From the NCBI GenBank assembly GCA_002869895.2, contig NEWP02000032.1, forward strand, positions 1-41,471: a stretch of 41,471 nucleotides of DNA. Reading direction: 5' to 3'. Position numbers and translations under genes: made by a program. The notes under the pieces are model-generated. The model did no database searches and was not told the DNA's origin. It saw only the letters and a program-made list of their open reading frames with translations. Positions 8,606 to 16,468 of this stretch are shown piece by piece (positions within the stretch are counted from its first letter, which is position 1; each line of letters begins with the position of its first letter). Origin of the DNA: Nitrospira sp. CG24E (GTDB lineage Bacteria > Nitrospirota > Nitrospiria > Nitrospirales > Nitrospiraceae).

Positions 8606-8911
8606 GTGGAGCAGATCAAAGCGATCGCCATCCCGTCTGTGTCTTCCGTGGATCATGCCGGCGGCAGTCATCGTGCCGGCGCGGTTCCCGCCGGCGGATT
8701 TATGAATCAGCTGGAACAAGCGATCAGTAAGGCCAACAACATCCAATTGGAAGCGAACCAGGCGACCGAGGCCTTGATGACCGGCCAGACGCAGAACATC
8801 CATCAGACCATGGTTGCCCTACAAGAAGCCGACGTGTCGTTTCAGCTGATGATGCAGATCAGGAATAAGCTGTTGTCGGCCTATGAAGAAATCCAACGGA
8901 TGCAGATATAG
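8606..8911 (+). CDS. fliE: hook-basal body complex protein FliE
   Basis: FliE links the MS ring to the rod and is the first rod substrate exported. The 101-residue product has the family's C-terminal signature TEALMTGQTQNIHQTMVALQ followed by ADVSFQLMMQIRNKLLSAYE. The start is GTG at 8606, two bases after the flgC stop, with GGGAGG overlapping the end of flgC as ribosome site. Length and position between flgC and fliF are normal. The A3 hairpin starts right after the TAG. Confidence 0.96.
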   Translation: MEQIKAIAIPSVSSVDHAGGSHRAGAVPAGGFMNQLEQAISKANNIQLEANQATEALMTGQTQNIHQTMVALQEADVSFQLMMQIRNKLLSAYEEIQRMQI

Positions 8912-8994
8912 GACGTGAAACGTGAAACGTTTCGGAAAAAGAGCACACGGCAGTCTTACGTTTCACCTTTCACGTCTTACCTTTCACGTTTTTT
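8912..8994. repeat. word-array hairpin A3 (period 7), between fliE and fliF
   Basis: Left arm: GACGTGAA-ACGTGAA-ACGTTTC. Right arm: TTACGTT-TCACCTT-TCACGTC-TTACCTT-TCACGTT, heptamers of one complementary word. The right arm runs into TTTTTT at 8989-8994, so on the + strand the structure could act as an attenuator or terminator. It starts directly at the fliE stop codon. Confidence 0.65.
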
Positions 8995-9036
8995 AAAGCG
9001 ATGTGAGATCGCTGCTAGCGAGGAGTAGAGTCGCTT

Positions 9037-10605
9037 ATGCTGTCTAAGTTTTCCATCAATCAACGCATGATCATTCTGGTTGCGCTGGCCGGCTCCATTG
9101 CCGGTCTGATCGCCATCACGCTCTGGACGCAACAGCCCGATATGCAGGTCCTGTTCACGAACCTCAATCCCGAGGATGCGGCTGGGATTGTGGACAAGCT
9201 GAAAGAGACCAAGGTGCCCTATGAGACGACCGGCGGCGGGACGACGGTGCTCGTTCCCAGCGCGCAAGTCCATGAGATGCGATTGCAATTGGCTACTCAA
9301 GGCCTCCCCCATGGGGGTGGAGTCGGCTTTGAAATTTTTGATCGCTCGTCGATCGGCGTATCGGATTTCGTGCAGAAGCTCAATTATCGCCGCGCGCTGC
9401 AGGGGGAGCTGGCAAGGACCATTGCGCAAATGCCCGAGATCGAACGGGCCCGCGTCCACCTGGCCACCCCGGAACGGCGATTGTTCTCCAGTGATGAGAA
9501 TCGGGCGCGCGCTTCGGTCGTCGTCTCGTTGCGGAACGGACAGACTCTTGCCAAGACACAAGTAAACGGGATCGTGCATCTGGTATCGAGTAGCGTCGAG
9601 GGCCTGCAAGTTAAGGATGTTGCCGTGGTGGATGGACATGGGCGGCTGCTCTCGTCGGCTGCTGGGAGCGACGATGCAGCGGGCCTTACCGGATCGCAGT
9701 TGGAATACCAGCGGACGCTTGAAAAGGATATCGAAACACGCATTCAAACGATGTTGGAACGGATCGTCGGAGTGAATAAAGCCGTGGTGCGGGTGTCCAG
9801 CATTCTCGACTTCCGCAAGATCGAAACGACGGAAGAGCGGTACGACCCGAACAGTCAAGTCGTTCGAAGCGAACAGCGGGGCCAGGAGAAATCCAATGGG
9901 GTGAACGGTGTATCCGGCGGTGTGCCTGGTGTCCAGTCGAACGTCCCGGAAGGGGCAAGCCAAGAGCCGGCTCAGACGAGTTCAAGCGCCAATCAGACTA
10001 AAAATGAAACCGTGAATTACGAAATCAGCCGGACGGTCTCCCGAGTTGTGGAATCCACCGGCGGCATCAAGCAGCTTTCCGTGGCGGTGCTCGTAGACGG
10101 CATCTATGAAAGTGTGAAGGCGTCCGGGGGTGAAACAGCCTCATCCGATGCGGCCAAGAAGTACATCGCACGGCCTGAAGAAGATATGAAGCGCATCGAA
10201 GAGATCGTGAAAAAAGCTATGGGCTATTCGGCAGAACGGCAGGATCAAGTCCAGGTGACGAACGTGCAATTCGATATCGCGACTGAAGAACCGCCGACGC
10301 AAGGCATCGAGGCGGCGGCGGAGCCGACGAATTCCCTGGTTCCCTATATTCGGTATGGAGTCGGAGGAGGCCTCTTTCTGCTGATTCTCTTCATGGTTGT
10401 GCGTCCCCTGATGGCGATGTTGGGGACGACTGGGTCATCCGGGTCATCGGCCGAGGGATCCGCGCTGGGGCTTCCTGCTTCCGTCAGTCAGGTCGAAGCA
10501 TCCTTGGCGGGAGGAAAGCCCCGCTCACAGATCGTCGATATGGCGCGTGGTAATCCCGATGCCACGGCTGTGGTGGTCAAGCAATGGCTGAAGGCAAGCT
10601 CGTGA
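9037..10605 (+). CDS. fliF: flagellar MS-ring protein FliF
   Basis: FliF builds the MS ring in the inner membrane, the base on which rod, switch and export gate are assembled. The 522-residue protein has a first membrane segment at about 12-29 (IILVALAGSIAGLIAITLW), ring-building domains in the periplasm including YRRALQGELARTI, a variable loop rich in G, V, N and Q (residues about 285-325), and a second membrane segment at about 433-455. The cytoplasmic tail QIVDMARGNPDATAVVVKQW binds FliG. ATG 9037 follows AGGAG at 9021-9025. fliG starts 13 bp downstream. Confidence 0.97.
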   Translation: MLSKFSINQRMIILVALAGSIAGLIAITLWTQQPDMQVLFTNLNPEDAAGIVDKLKETKVPYETTGGGTTVLVPSAQVHEMRLQLATQGLPHGGGVGFEIFDRSSIGVSDFVQKLNYRRALQGELARTIAQMPEIERARVHLATPERRLFSSDENRARASVVVSLRNGQTLAKTQVNGIVHLVSSSVEGLQVKDVAVVDGHGRLLSSAAGSDDAAGLTGSQLEYQRTLEKDIETRIQTMLERIVGVNKAVVRVSSILDFRKIETTEERYDPNSQVVRSEQRGQEKSNGVNGVSGGVPGVQSNVPEGASQEPAQTSSSANQTKNETVNYEISRTVSRVVESTGGIKQLSVAVLVDGIYESVKASGGETASSDAAKKYIARPEEDMKRIEEIVKKAMGYSAERQDQVQVTNVQFDIATEEPPTQGIEAAAEPTNSLVPYIRYGVGGGLFLLILFMVVRPLMAMLGTTGSSGSSAEGSALGLPASVSQVEASLAGGKPRSQIVDMARGNPDATAVVVKQWLKASS

Positions 10606-10618
10606 GGGGCATGTAGCG

Positions 10619-11617
10619 ATGGCGGCACCACTCAGCGGTGAACAAAAGGCGGCCATACTTCTGAAGACCATCGGTGAGGATGCTGCCGCCTTGGTGATGA
10701 AGAGTCTTGACCCGAAAGAGATCCGTCGGTTGGGGGCTTCCATGAATGTGACGGCAAATATTACAAGGGAAGAAGAATCGACCGTCATCGATGAATTTGA
10801 GAAGGCGAGCGCAAGCGGCGACGTGGCCTTTCATGGAAAAGAATACATCAAAACCATTCTGTCCAAGGCGCTCGGTCCTGAAAAGGCCAATCGTATGCTT
10901 GAGTCCATGACCAGCAAAGTCTATCCGGGGCTCGACGCCATGAAGTGGGTTGATGCCAAGGCCGCTTCACAAATGATCCGGATCGAGCATCCCCAGACGA
11001 TCTCCGTCATTCTGGCGCACATGGATCCAGACCAGGCCGGCATCGTCATGCGGGACTTGCCGGAAACCCTTCGCGCGGATGTCGCTTTGCGCCTCGCCAC
11101 GATGGAGGACCTGCAGCCGAGCGTGCTCGAAGAGCTCAGCGATGCCTTGCAGAGTTCACTGGTCGCGAGTGTCGGCACCCGCGCGGCGAGCGTTGGAGGG
11201 GCTGAAGCGGCCGCCAATATTCTTACGACCCTCGATAAAGCCACAGAGGGCGGCATCATGTCGAAAATCGCCGAACGCGATCAGCAGTTGGCCGATACCA
11301 TCAGAGGACTGATGTTCGTCTTCGACGACCTGGTGAAGCTGGACGATCGTGGCATGCAAGAACTCATGAAAGAGGTCAGTAAAGAGGATCTCCCTGTGGC
11401 TTTGCGCGGAGCCAGTCCGGAAACCAAGGAGAAGTTCTTGAAGAATATGTCGAGCCGGGCGGCGGAGATGTTGAAAGACGATATGGAGTCGCGAGGGCCG
11501 ATGAAGGTGGCGGAGGTCGAGAAGGCGCAACAGAATATCCTCAAAGTCTGCCGGAAACTGGAAGAGGAAGGGCGCATTGTCATCGCCGGTGCGGGCGGCG
11601 GGGAGGCGATGCTGTAA
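10619..11617 (+). CDS. fliG: flagellar motor switch protein FliG
   Basis: FliG sits on the cytoplasmic face of FliF, contacts the stator and generates torque. The 332-residue product is full length. It shows the N-terminal domain with GEQKAAILLKTIGEDAA, the middle domain with EHPQTISVILAHMDPDQA, and the C-terminal torque helix with FVFDDLVKLDDRGMQELM and the charged residues of that helix. The GAGGGG ribosome site overlaps the fliF stop. The TAA is followed with no gap by the ATG of the REC-fliH gene (TAAATG). Confidence 0.98.
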   Translation: MAAPLSGEQKAAILLKTIGEDAAALVMKSLDPKEIRRLGASMNVTANITREEESTVIDEFEKASASGDVAFHGKEYIKTILSKALGPEKANRMLESMTSKVYPGLDAMKWVDAKAASQMIRIEHPQTISVILAHMDPDQAGIVMRDLPETLRADVALRLATMEDLQPSVLEELSDALQSSLVASVGTRAASVGGAEAAANILTTLDKATEGGIMSKIAERDQQLADTIRGLMFVFDDLVKLDDRGMQELMKEVSKEDLPVALRGASPETKEKFLKNMSSRAAEMLKDDMESRGPMKVAEVEKAQQNILKVCRKLEEEGRIVIAGAGGGEAML

Positions 11618-12667
11618 ATGGAACGTTCTGCCAACGGACAGGCGACATTGCCCCGGCCAGGCGCAAGTCTGAGCGGTCGGCGAGAGAGTGCGATCCTGGT
11701 CGTCGACGACGAAGCGGCTGTCCGGGATCTCTTGGTGAAGCTGCTGCAATCGGCGGGGCATCGTGTGCGTGCGGTTGGAACAGCGCGGGAAGCCCATGCG
11801 GCATTAAAGGTATCGCCCGTATCGCTCCTGATTACTGACGTCAAATTGCCTGACCAAGACGGCATCGCATTGCTCCAGCAGGCCTGCGAGTTGGACCATC
11901 GCATGATGGGCTTGGTGATGACCGGGTATGGCACGGTGGATCTTGCCGTGCAGGCGATGAAGGCAGGAGCGGCGGAGTTTCTCATGAAGCCGTTTGAAAT
12001 AGAGGCGCTGAAGTTGACCGTAAACCGTCTCCTGGATCTGTATCATTTGCGTTCGGAGAACACGGTTCTCAAGCAGGCGGTGGTTCGCGCTACCGGGGTT
12101 CGATTCCGAAGTCTTGCGCTGACCGATTTCGATACGGGCCATCGGTTTGCCGGAGACCAGAGCCTCTCGGACTACGACCAAGGTGTTGCAGAAGGTGAAC
12201 GACGGGCTGCTGCACGAGTGGCGGCAGCCAGACAACAGGAGCAGCAGCTATTGGCCGACGCAGTCCGGCGCTTCGATGATGCGAGGATGTCGCTTCATCA
12301 GTCGGTTGAAGAGGATGTGACAGCCCTGGCCTTCAGCCTGGCGACACGCATCCTGCGCGACACGATGATCGAACGTCAGGATGCCGTGACTGCATTGCTC
12401 AAGTCGGCTCTGGCGACCTTTCGGGAAGCAGGGGTGGTGACCGTGCGAACGCATCCGTCCGATGCCCCAGTCCTTGAAGCGGCTCGCGCTGAGTTATGCC
12501 GAGAGCGACCCCTGTCGTTTGCGCTGCATGTCGAAGGCGATTCGTCTCTCTCCCGGGGAAGTTGTGTGGCTCAATCGACGAATCGACTGGTCGATGCCTC
12601 GCTGGATACGCAGTTGCTGCGACTCGGAGAGGCTTTACAGAAGCGAGGCCTGCGTGAATCTCGTTGA
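11618..12667 (+). CDS. fliH: FliH with an N-terminal response-regulator receiver domain (REC-FliH fusion)
   Basis: This 349-residue protein stands where FliH belongs, between fliG and fliI. Residues about 24-126 form a complete receiver: D30, D31, phospho-acceptor D74 in ITDVKLPDQDG, T102 in VMTGYG and K124 in LMKPF. A helical linker (LLDLYHLRSENTVLKQ, 138-153) follows. FliH sequence starts at YDQGVAEG (186-193), continues as a long helix, and ends in the FliH C-domain with SSLSRGSCVAQSTNRLVDAS and LDTQLLRLGEAL. FliH normally holds the ATPase FliI in check and docks it at the export gate. The reading frame is continuous through the junction. The protein has no tryptophan, so the N-terminal Trp residues that anchor Salmonella FliH to FlhA and FliN are absent. 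It overlaps fliI by 14 bp. Confidence 0.93.
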   Translation: MERSANGQATLPRPGASLSGRRESAILVVDDEAAVRDLLVKLLQSAGHRVRAVGTAREAHAALKVSPVSLLITDVKLPDQDGIALLQQACELDHRMMGLVMTGYGTVDLAVQAMKAGAAEFLMKPFEIEALKLTVNRLLDLYHLRSENTVLKQAVVRATGVRFRSLALTDFDTGHRFAGDQSLSDYDQGVAEGERRAAARVAAARQQEQQLLADAVRRFDDARMSLHQSVEEDVTALAFSLATRILRDTMIERQDAVTALLKSALATFREAGVVTVRTHPSDAPVLEAARAELCRERPLSFALHVEGDSSLSRGSCVAQSTNRLVDASLDTQLLRLGEALQKRGLRESR

Positions 12668-13961
12668 TCTGATCGAACGGACGGATCCTCTTGTTGTCTC
12701 GGGCCGTGTGGCGCAGGCGGTTGGGATCGTGATCGAAGGCTATGGTCCTATGACATCGGTTGGGGAATTATGCGACGTCACCCGCGAGGATGGAGAAGGA
12801 ACTGTGCCGGCGGAAGTGGTCGGGTTTCGCGGCGATCGTGTGTTGCTGATGCCGCTTGGAGAGATGCGGGGAATCGGTCCCGGCAGCAAGCTCTTCATGA
12901 AGGGCCACTGCGCTTCGGTTCCAGTCGGCACGCAACTGCTCGGGCGCGTACTCGACGGGCTTGGAGAGCCATTGGACGGGCGCGGCCCCTTGACGACCGA
13001 ACAGCGATACCCGTTGCATGCCGCGCCGATCAATCCCCTGAAGCGAACCCGCATCGCCGAACCCCTCGATTTGGGCATCCGTGCGATCAATGCTTGTTTG
13101 ACCTGCGGCCGTGGTCAGAAGGTCGGGATCTTTGCCAGTTCCGGCGTCGGGAAGAGCGTCTTACTCGGGATGATCAGCCGTTATACGAAGGCCGATGTCA
13201 ATGTCATCGCTCTCATCGGCGAACGAGGGCGTGAAGTCAACGAATTTTTGGAGCGCGATCTGACCCCCGAGGCGCTCAGTCGTTCGGTGGTGATCGTGGC
13301 GACATCGGACCAGCCGCCGTTGGTGCGGTTGCGAGGGGCATTGGTTGCGACGGCGATCGCGGAGTATTTTCGCGATTGCGACAGGCAGGTCCTCCTCATG
13401 ATGGACTCGCTCACCCGTCTCGCCCATAGCCAGCGTGAAGTTGGGCTCGCTATCGGGGAACCACCGACTACGAAGGGGTATACCCCCTCGGTCTTTACGA
13501 TGTTGCCTAAACTTCTGGAGCGAGTCGGGACCGGGTCCGGTTCCGGCGCCATCACCGGGCTCTATACAGTGCTGATGGAAAGCGATGAACTTGCCGATCC
13601 CATCGCGGAGACAGTCCGGTCGATCCTTGACGGCCACATTGTGCTCTCGCGTCAGTTGGCCGCGCGCAACCATTTCCCGGCGATCGATCTGCTCAACAGC
13701 ACCAGTCGGGTGATGAAAGACATCGTGGGGCGCGACCACTACACCGCGGTCCGGTCCATGATCGAACTCCAGGCGCGGTATCAACAGTCTGAGGATCTCA
13801 TTCTGCTTGGCGCCTATAAGGCCGGCACCAATCGCGAACTTGACAAGGCTGTGGGGGCTCAAGACGGCATCAATGCCTTTCTTCGGCAGGATATCGAGCA
13901 ATCCGTCTCGATTGGCGATTCGATCCAGGACCTGCTGACTCTGGTGAAGGCGACAGCATGA
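12654..13961 (+). CDS. fliI: flagellum-specific ATPase FliI
   Basis: FliI is the hexameric ATPase of flagellar type III export, related to F1-beta. The 435-residue product has Walker A ASSGVGKS at about 161-168, the Walker B region VLLMMDSLTRLAHSQREVGL (in which D is the metal-binding residue), and GERGREVNEFLERDL. I start it at GTG 12654, which overlaps the end of fliH by 14 bp and gives the usual FliI N-terminus NLVDLIERTDPLVVSGRV. The frame is open back to 12462, but that stretch only mirrors fliH. fliJ overlaps its stop by ATGA (13958-13961). Confidence 0.96.
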   Translation: MNLVDLIERTDPLVVSGRVAQAVGIVIEGYGPMTSVGELCDVTREDGEGTVPAEVVGFRGDRVLLMPLGEMRGIGPGSKLFMKGHCASVPVGTQLLGRVLDGLGEPLDGRGPLTTEQRYPLHAAPINPLKRTRIAEPLDLGIRAINACLTCGRGQKVGIFASSGVGKSVLLGMISRYTKADVNVIALIGERGREVNEFLERDLTPEALSRSVVIVATSDQPPLVRLRGALVATAIAEYFRDCDRQVLLMMDSLTRLAHSQREVGLAIGEPPTTKGYTPSVFTMLPKLLERVGTGSGSGAITGLYTVLMESDELADPIAETVRSILDGHIVLSRQLAARNHFPAIDLLNSTSRVMKDIVGRDHYTAVRSMIELQARYQQSEDLILLGAYKAGTNRELDKAVGAQDGINAFLRQDIEQSVSIGDSIQDLLTLVKATA

Positions 13962-14386
13962 AGCTCAACGTCTTGCGTCGCTATCGCGCACAGTTGGAAG
14001 AGGTGGCACGGATGGATTTCTTTCGTTTGCGCCAGGAACTACAAGATGTCGAGGCGCGTGTGTTTCTGCTCGAGGAACGTATGAACCGCACGACAGATGC
14101 GTACTTGGCCAAGGTCGCCGGAGGAGTGGCGCTGGACGAATTTCTGGTGTGGCAGTCGATGGTTGTCGCCGAGACATCCAAGTTGGCTGAGGCGAAGCAG
14201 GCGGAAAATCAGCTCCGTGAGGCTTGGAATCGAAAACAGAATGCATTGCGTGTCGCGATGCAGGATTGTCGGACGCTCGATCGTCTGGCTGAACGTAGGC
14301 GTCAACAACAGCGTCTGGTGCAAGACCGAGTCGACCAAATGGAGCTGGATGAGGCTGCGCGCCGTACCAGCCCGCATTATTCATGA
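13958..14386 (+). CDS. fliJ: flagellar export chaperone FliJ
   Basis: This 142-residue protein is almost wholly helical, with charged heptads such as FRLRQELQDVEARVFLLEER and LAERRRQQQRLVQDRVDQME, as expected for the coiled-coil FliJ stalk that works with FliI and FlhA. It is coupled to fliI by an ATGA overlap. The last six codons (S-P-H-Y-S-stop) are not FliJ-like: they are the 18-bp terminal repeat of the inserted element B1 (14369-14386). The insertion therefore supplies the stop codon and has replaced the original C-terminus. Confidence 0.93.
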   Translation: MKLNVLRRYRAQLEEVARMDFFRLRQELQDVEARVFLLEERMNRTTDAYLAKVAGGVALDEFLVWQSMVVAETSKLAEAKQAENQLREAWNRKQNALRVAMQDCRTLDRLAERRRQQQRLVQDRVDQMELDEAARRTSPHYS

Positions 14387-14623
14387 GCGCTTCTGCTGCA
14401 ATCGCCGATCCGCTGCTACGACAAGCCTTCGGCTGGCAGGCTCGCCGCTCGTTCCCTCGACGTACTGCTGGGGACTGGCGCCCTTCTTTTTGGCTCCTGT
14501 CCCCGTCTGAAAAGCGGGACAGGCACCGCCGCAGACGGCGGAGCCAGTCCCCAGGCCTTCGCGCGCCGGTCTCGCAACACGGCTCAGCGATTTCGCGACG
14601 AATCGTCATGAATAATGCGGGCT
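14369..14623. repeat. palindromic element B1 with 18-bp terminal inverted repeats
   Basis: AGCCCGCATTATTCATGA at 14369-14386 is repeated exactly in inverted orientation at 14606-14623. The 255-bp element shares its body with B2 (16226-16417) and its left end with B3 (40538-40577). It carries no protein of its own, so it is a REP/MITE-like non-autonomous element. An 83-bp D-family palindrome is nested in it at 14470-14552, which explains its extra length relative to B2. It fills the gap between fliJ and the motE-like gene. Confidence 0.85.
14470..14552. repeat. D1 palindrome nested inside element B1
   Basis: It begins GGGGACTGGCGCC and ends GGAGCCAGTCCCC. Its 36-bp right part, 14516-14551, is the reverse complement of D2 at 19661-19696 with one difference by eye. 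It interrupts B1 between CGTACTGCTG and the GGCCTTCGCG that continues B1, so it arrived after B1. Confidence 0.8.
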
Positions 14624-14716
14624 AGTGTGATGTGATCGTTCAGTGTTTCGCGCAGGCTCTGGGGAAACTATTGTGGCACGCTGGAAATTCAACCTCCCGC
14701 ATGGTGGGGACCGCAG

Positions 14717-15772
14717 ATGAATAGGATGCAGACGAGTCAAGCGGGACGAACGACTCAGGCGAGCCAGGTGAAGAGGCCAGGGGCTCAGGTCGCTGGATCC
14801 AGAATGCCGAACCCTGAACCTCGGATGTTCGATCGCGCTTCCTCCACATGTTCGGCGCCTCGCGCGGCACGGTCTGTCTGGCCGAGAGGGCGGATAGGGG
14901 CTGTCGTTGCCGGGGCCGGACTCATCGTTGCGTTCTCTTGGGCCGTTCAATTCGTTCAAATCACGGCAGAGCAGGGGCTTGCAGGGTGCGGGAGGGCCAT
15001 TTTGGCACAGCTCGATCTAGGATGGACGATAGGTGAGGAAGATAAGCAGAATAGCGCCGCAGGCTGCTCAAAAAGGACTGCCTTTGCGTCAGCCCAACTC
15101 GATCGCGTCAACACGCATCCTTCTCTGAGCAGGCCCGCAGCACGCAAAGAGGCTGGTCCTACGCTTCGGTCCGTTGAGCCTCCGAGCAAAGCGGGAATGC
15201 CGATAGCGGATTTATTGAGCATTCTTTTCGGACCGCAGTCTGTTCATGCCGAAGACGTTGCCTCACGAACGGCCTCGACGGATTCCAACAGGGTATCGGG
15301 CAGTGAGTTGCCTAAACCGGCAGCTGAACCGGTGGAAGGACCGGCGCTCATTGTGCCGGAGGAAATGGTCGCCCTGTTTCAGCAGCGGAAGCAAGACTTG
15401 GAGCGGCGTGAGAATATTGTTCGGACGGCAGAGGGGCGGGTGGCGATTCTCAAAGCCGAAGTCGAGCAGATACTGAATAAGATCGAGGCAGCAGAGCAGC
15501 GTCGTCTCGATCAGGAGAAAGTCTCCGTGGGGCAACAGGCCTCCCAGCGCGAACATGCGGCCGACCTGCGCAAGCAGCATCTAGGGCAACTGGCAAAGAT
15601 TTATGAAAGTATGCCTGCGGAAGAGGCCGCTGCGCGTATCGAACGAATGGCGGATCGGAAAGCGTTGGAGATTCTCCGGCTCCTGAAGAGTAAGTCGGCC
15701 GGGGCCATCCTGGCACAGGTGAAAGTCGATCGAGCGGCTAAGTTGACGGAAGAACTTCTCGCCACTCCTTAG
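14717..15772 (+). CDS. MotE-like flagellar protein (MgtE-N/FliG-like domain)
   Basis: This 351-residue protein has one membrane segment at about 60-80 (RIGAVVAGAGLIVAFSWAVQ), a variable periplasmic or linker region, a coiled coil (about 215-290), and a C-terminal domain with LGQLAKIYESMPAEEAAARI and MADRKALEILRLLKSKSAGA. That domain is the MotE/MgtE-N type. MotE in rhizobia is a chaperone for the motor protein MotC; similar genes sit between fliJ and fliK in many flagellar operons. Its partner here is unknown. The start is uncertain: ATG 14717 has GGGGACC upstream, while 14750-14823 looks like heptamer words (CCGAACC-CTGAACC), so ATG 14825 is possible. The TAG at 15770-15772 abuts element C1. 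Confidence 0.8.
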   Translation: MNRMQTSQAGRTTQASQVKRPGAQVAGSRMPNPEPRMFDRASSTCSAPRAARSVWPRGRIGAVVAGAGLIVAFSWAVQFVQITAEQGLAGCGRAILAQLDLGWTIGEEDKQNSAAGCSKRTAFASAQLDRVNTHPSLSRPAARKEAGPTLRSVEPPSKAGMPIADLLSILFGPQSVHAEDVASRTASTDSNRVSGSELPKPAAEPVEGPALIVPEEMVALFQQRKQDLERRENIVRTAEGRVAILKAEVEQILNKIEAAEQRRLDQEKVSVGQQASQREHAADLRKQHLGQLAKIYESMPAEEAAARIERMADRKALEILRLLKSKSAGAILAQVKVDRAAKLTEELLATP

Positions 15773-16030
15773 CAGGACGCTGAGAAAGTCCGCCAGCAGG
15801 GGGAGGGATGGCCCGGTGAGTCCCCTGTGCTCGCGCAACGCGCGGTCTCCGAAGACCCTCGTTGGACGCGCGCAGTGGAGGACTCATCCGGGCCATCCCT
15901 AGGATAGAGTAAACGAGCGAGATTGGAAGAACTATCTTAGGTCGCTCGCTGCGGTCTTGCCCGCGGAACGGCGCGTCTTGGCGCGCCGGGGTTGGGCGGG
16001 TGAAAAGGTCGACTTTTTGAGCATCCTGCA
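15772..16030. repeat. palindromic element C1 (CAGGATGCTGAAAAAG family), enlarged copy
   Basis: The left end GCAGGACGCTGAGAAAG starts on the last base of the upstream TAG. The right end is GACTTTTTGAGCATCCTGC at about 16011-16029. At 259 bp it is twice the length of C2 and C3. It contains an inner inverted repeat, GGGATGGCCCGGTGAGTCC near 15805-15825 against GGACTCATCCGGGCCATCCC near 15880-15899. No gene is present. Confidence 0.75.
15805..15901. repeat. inner palindrome nested in element C1
   Basis: The two arms, GGGATGGCCCGGTGAGTCC and GGACTCATCCGGGCCATCCC, pair with one bulge. Between them are further GC-rich self-complementary words (CGCGCAACGCGCGG, GGACGCGCGC). C2 and C3 lack this segment, which suggests an element inserted into C1. 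Confidence 0.65.
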
Positions 16031-16225
16031 GCGGGCTCTTACCACTGGGCCTATCATAGTTTCCCATAGCCTGTTGCCTCTTCATTCCGCTCGTACGGAA
16101 ATTTTTACCTGCGCACCCTGCATCTTCTTCCCTGTTCCCTCCCGTCAGTGCTTCCTCCCAGTGCTAACTCCACGCCGAACAGCATATCCAGTCGTTTTCT
16201 GGATGGCACAGAGTTTGAAGATGTT

Positions 16226-16417
16226 AGCCCGTATGATTCATGAGCGCTTTTGCTGCAATCGCGGATTCGCTGCTGCGACGAGCCTTCGGCGGGCAGACTC
16301 GCCACTCGCTCCCTCGACGTACTATTCAAGTACGCCTCGGATTCTCGTGGCTCCGCATGCCCGTCTCGCAACGCGACTGCGCGATTTCGCGACGAACCGT
16401 CATGAATCATGCGGGCT
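16226..16417. repeat. palindromic element B2
   Basis: The left end AGCCCGTATGATTCATGA (16226-16243) and right end TCATGAATCATGCGGGCT (16400-16417) are inverted repeats with one mismatch. The body matches B1, including CGCTTYTGCTGCAATCG, AGCCTTCGGC and GCGATTTCGCGACGAA. Its centre holds the hairpin CGACGTACT-ATTCA-AGTACG. It lies between C1 and fliK; 16031-16225 between them shows nothing recognisable. Confidence 0.85.
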
Positions 16418-16468
16418 AGGTTCGGCAGCCGGATCTTCTTTGCGCAGATAGCGGGGTTTGTCGCCACT

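Noticed and set aside
12462-12653. Upstream extension of fliI
   Set aside because: It reads the fliH sequence in another frame; GTG 12654 gives the normal FliI N-terminus.
11618-12667. The receiver-FliH join as an artefact of a frameshift between two genes
   Set aside because: The frame is continuous from an ATG placed directly at the fliG stop to the fliI overlap, and no internal start with a ribosome site precedes the FliH part.
14383-14625. Small ORF after fliJ
   Set aside because: It is wholly inside elements B1 and D1.
16409-16468. Upstream extension of fliK
   Set aside because: The ATG at 16409 lies in the right end of element B2 and the encoded residues are not FliK-like.
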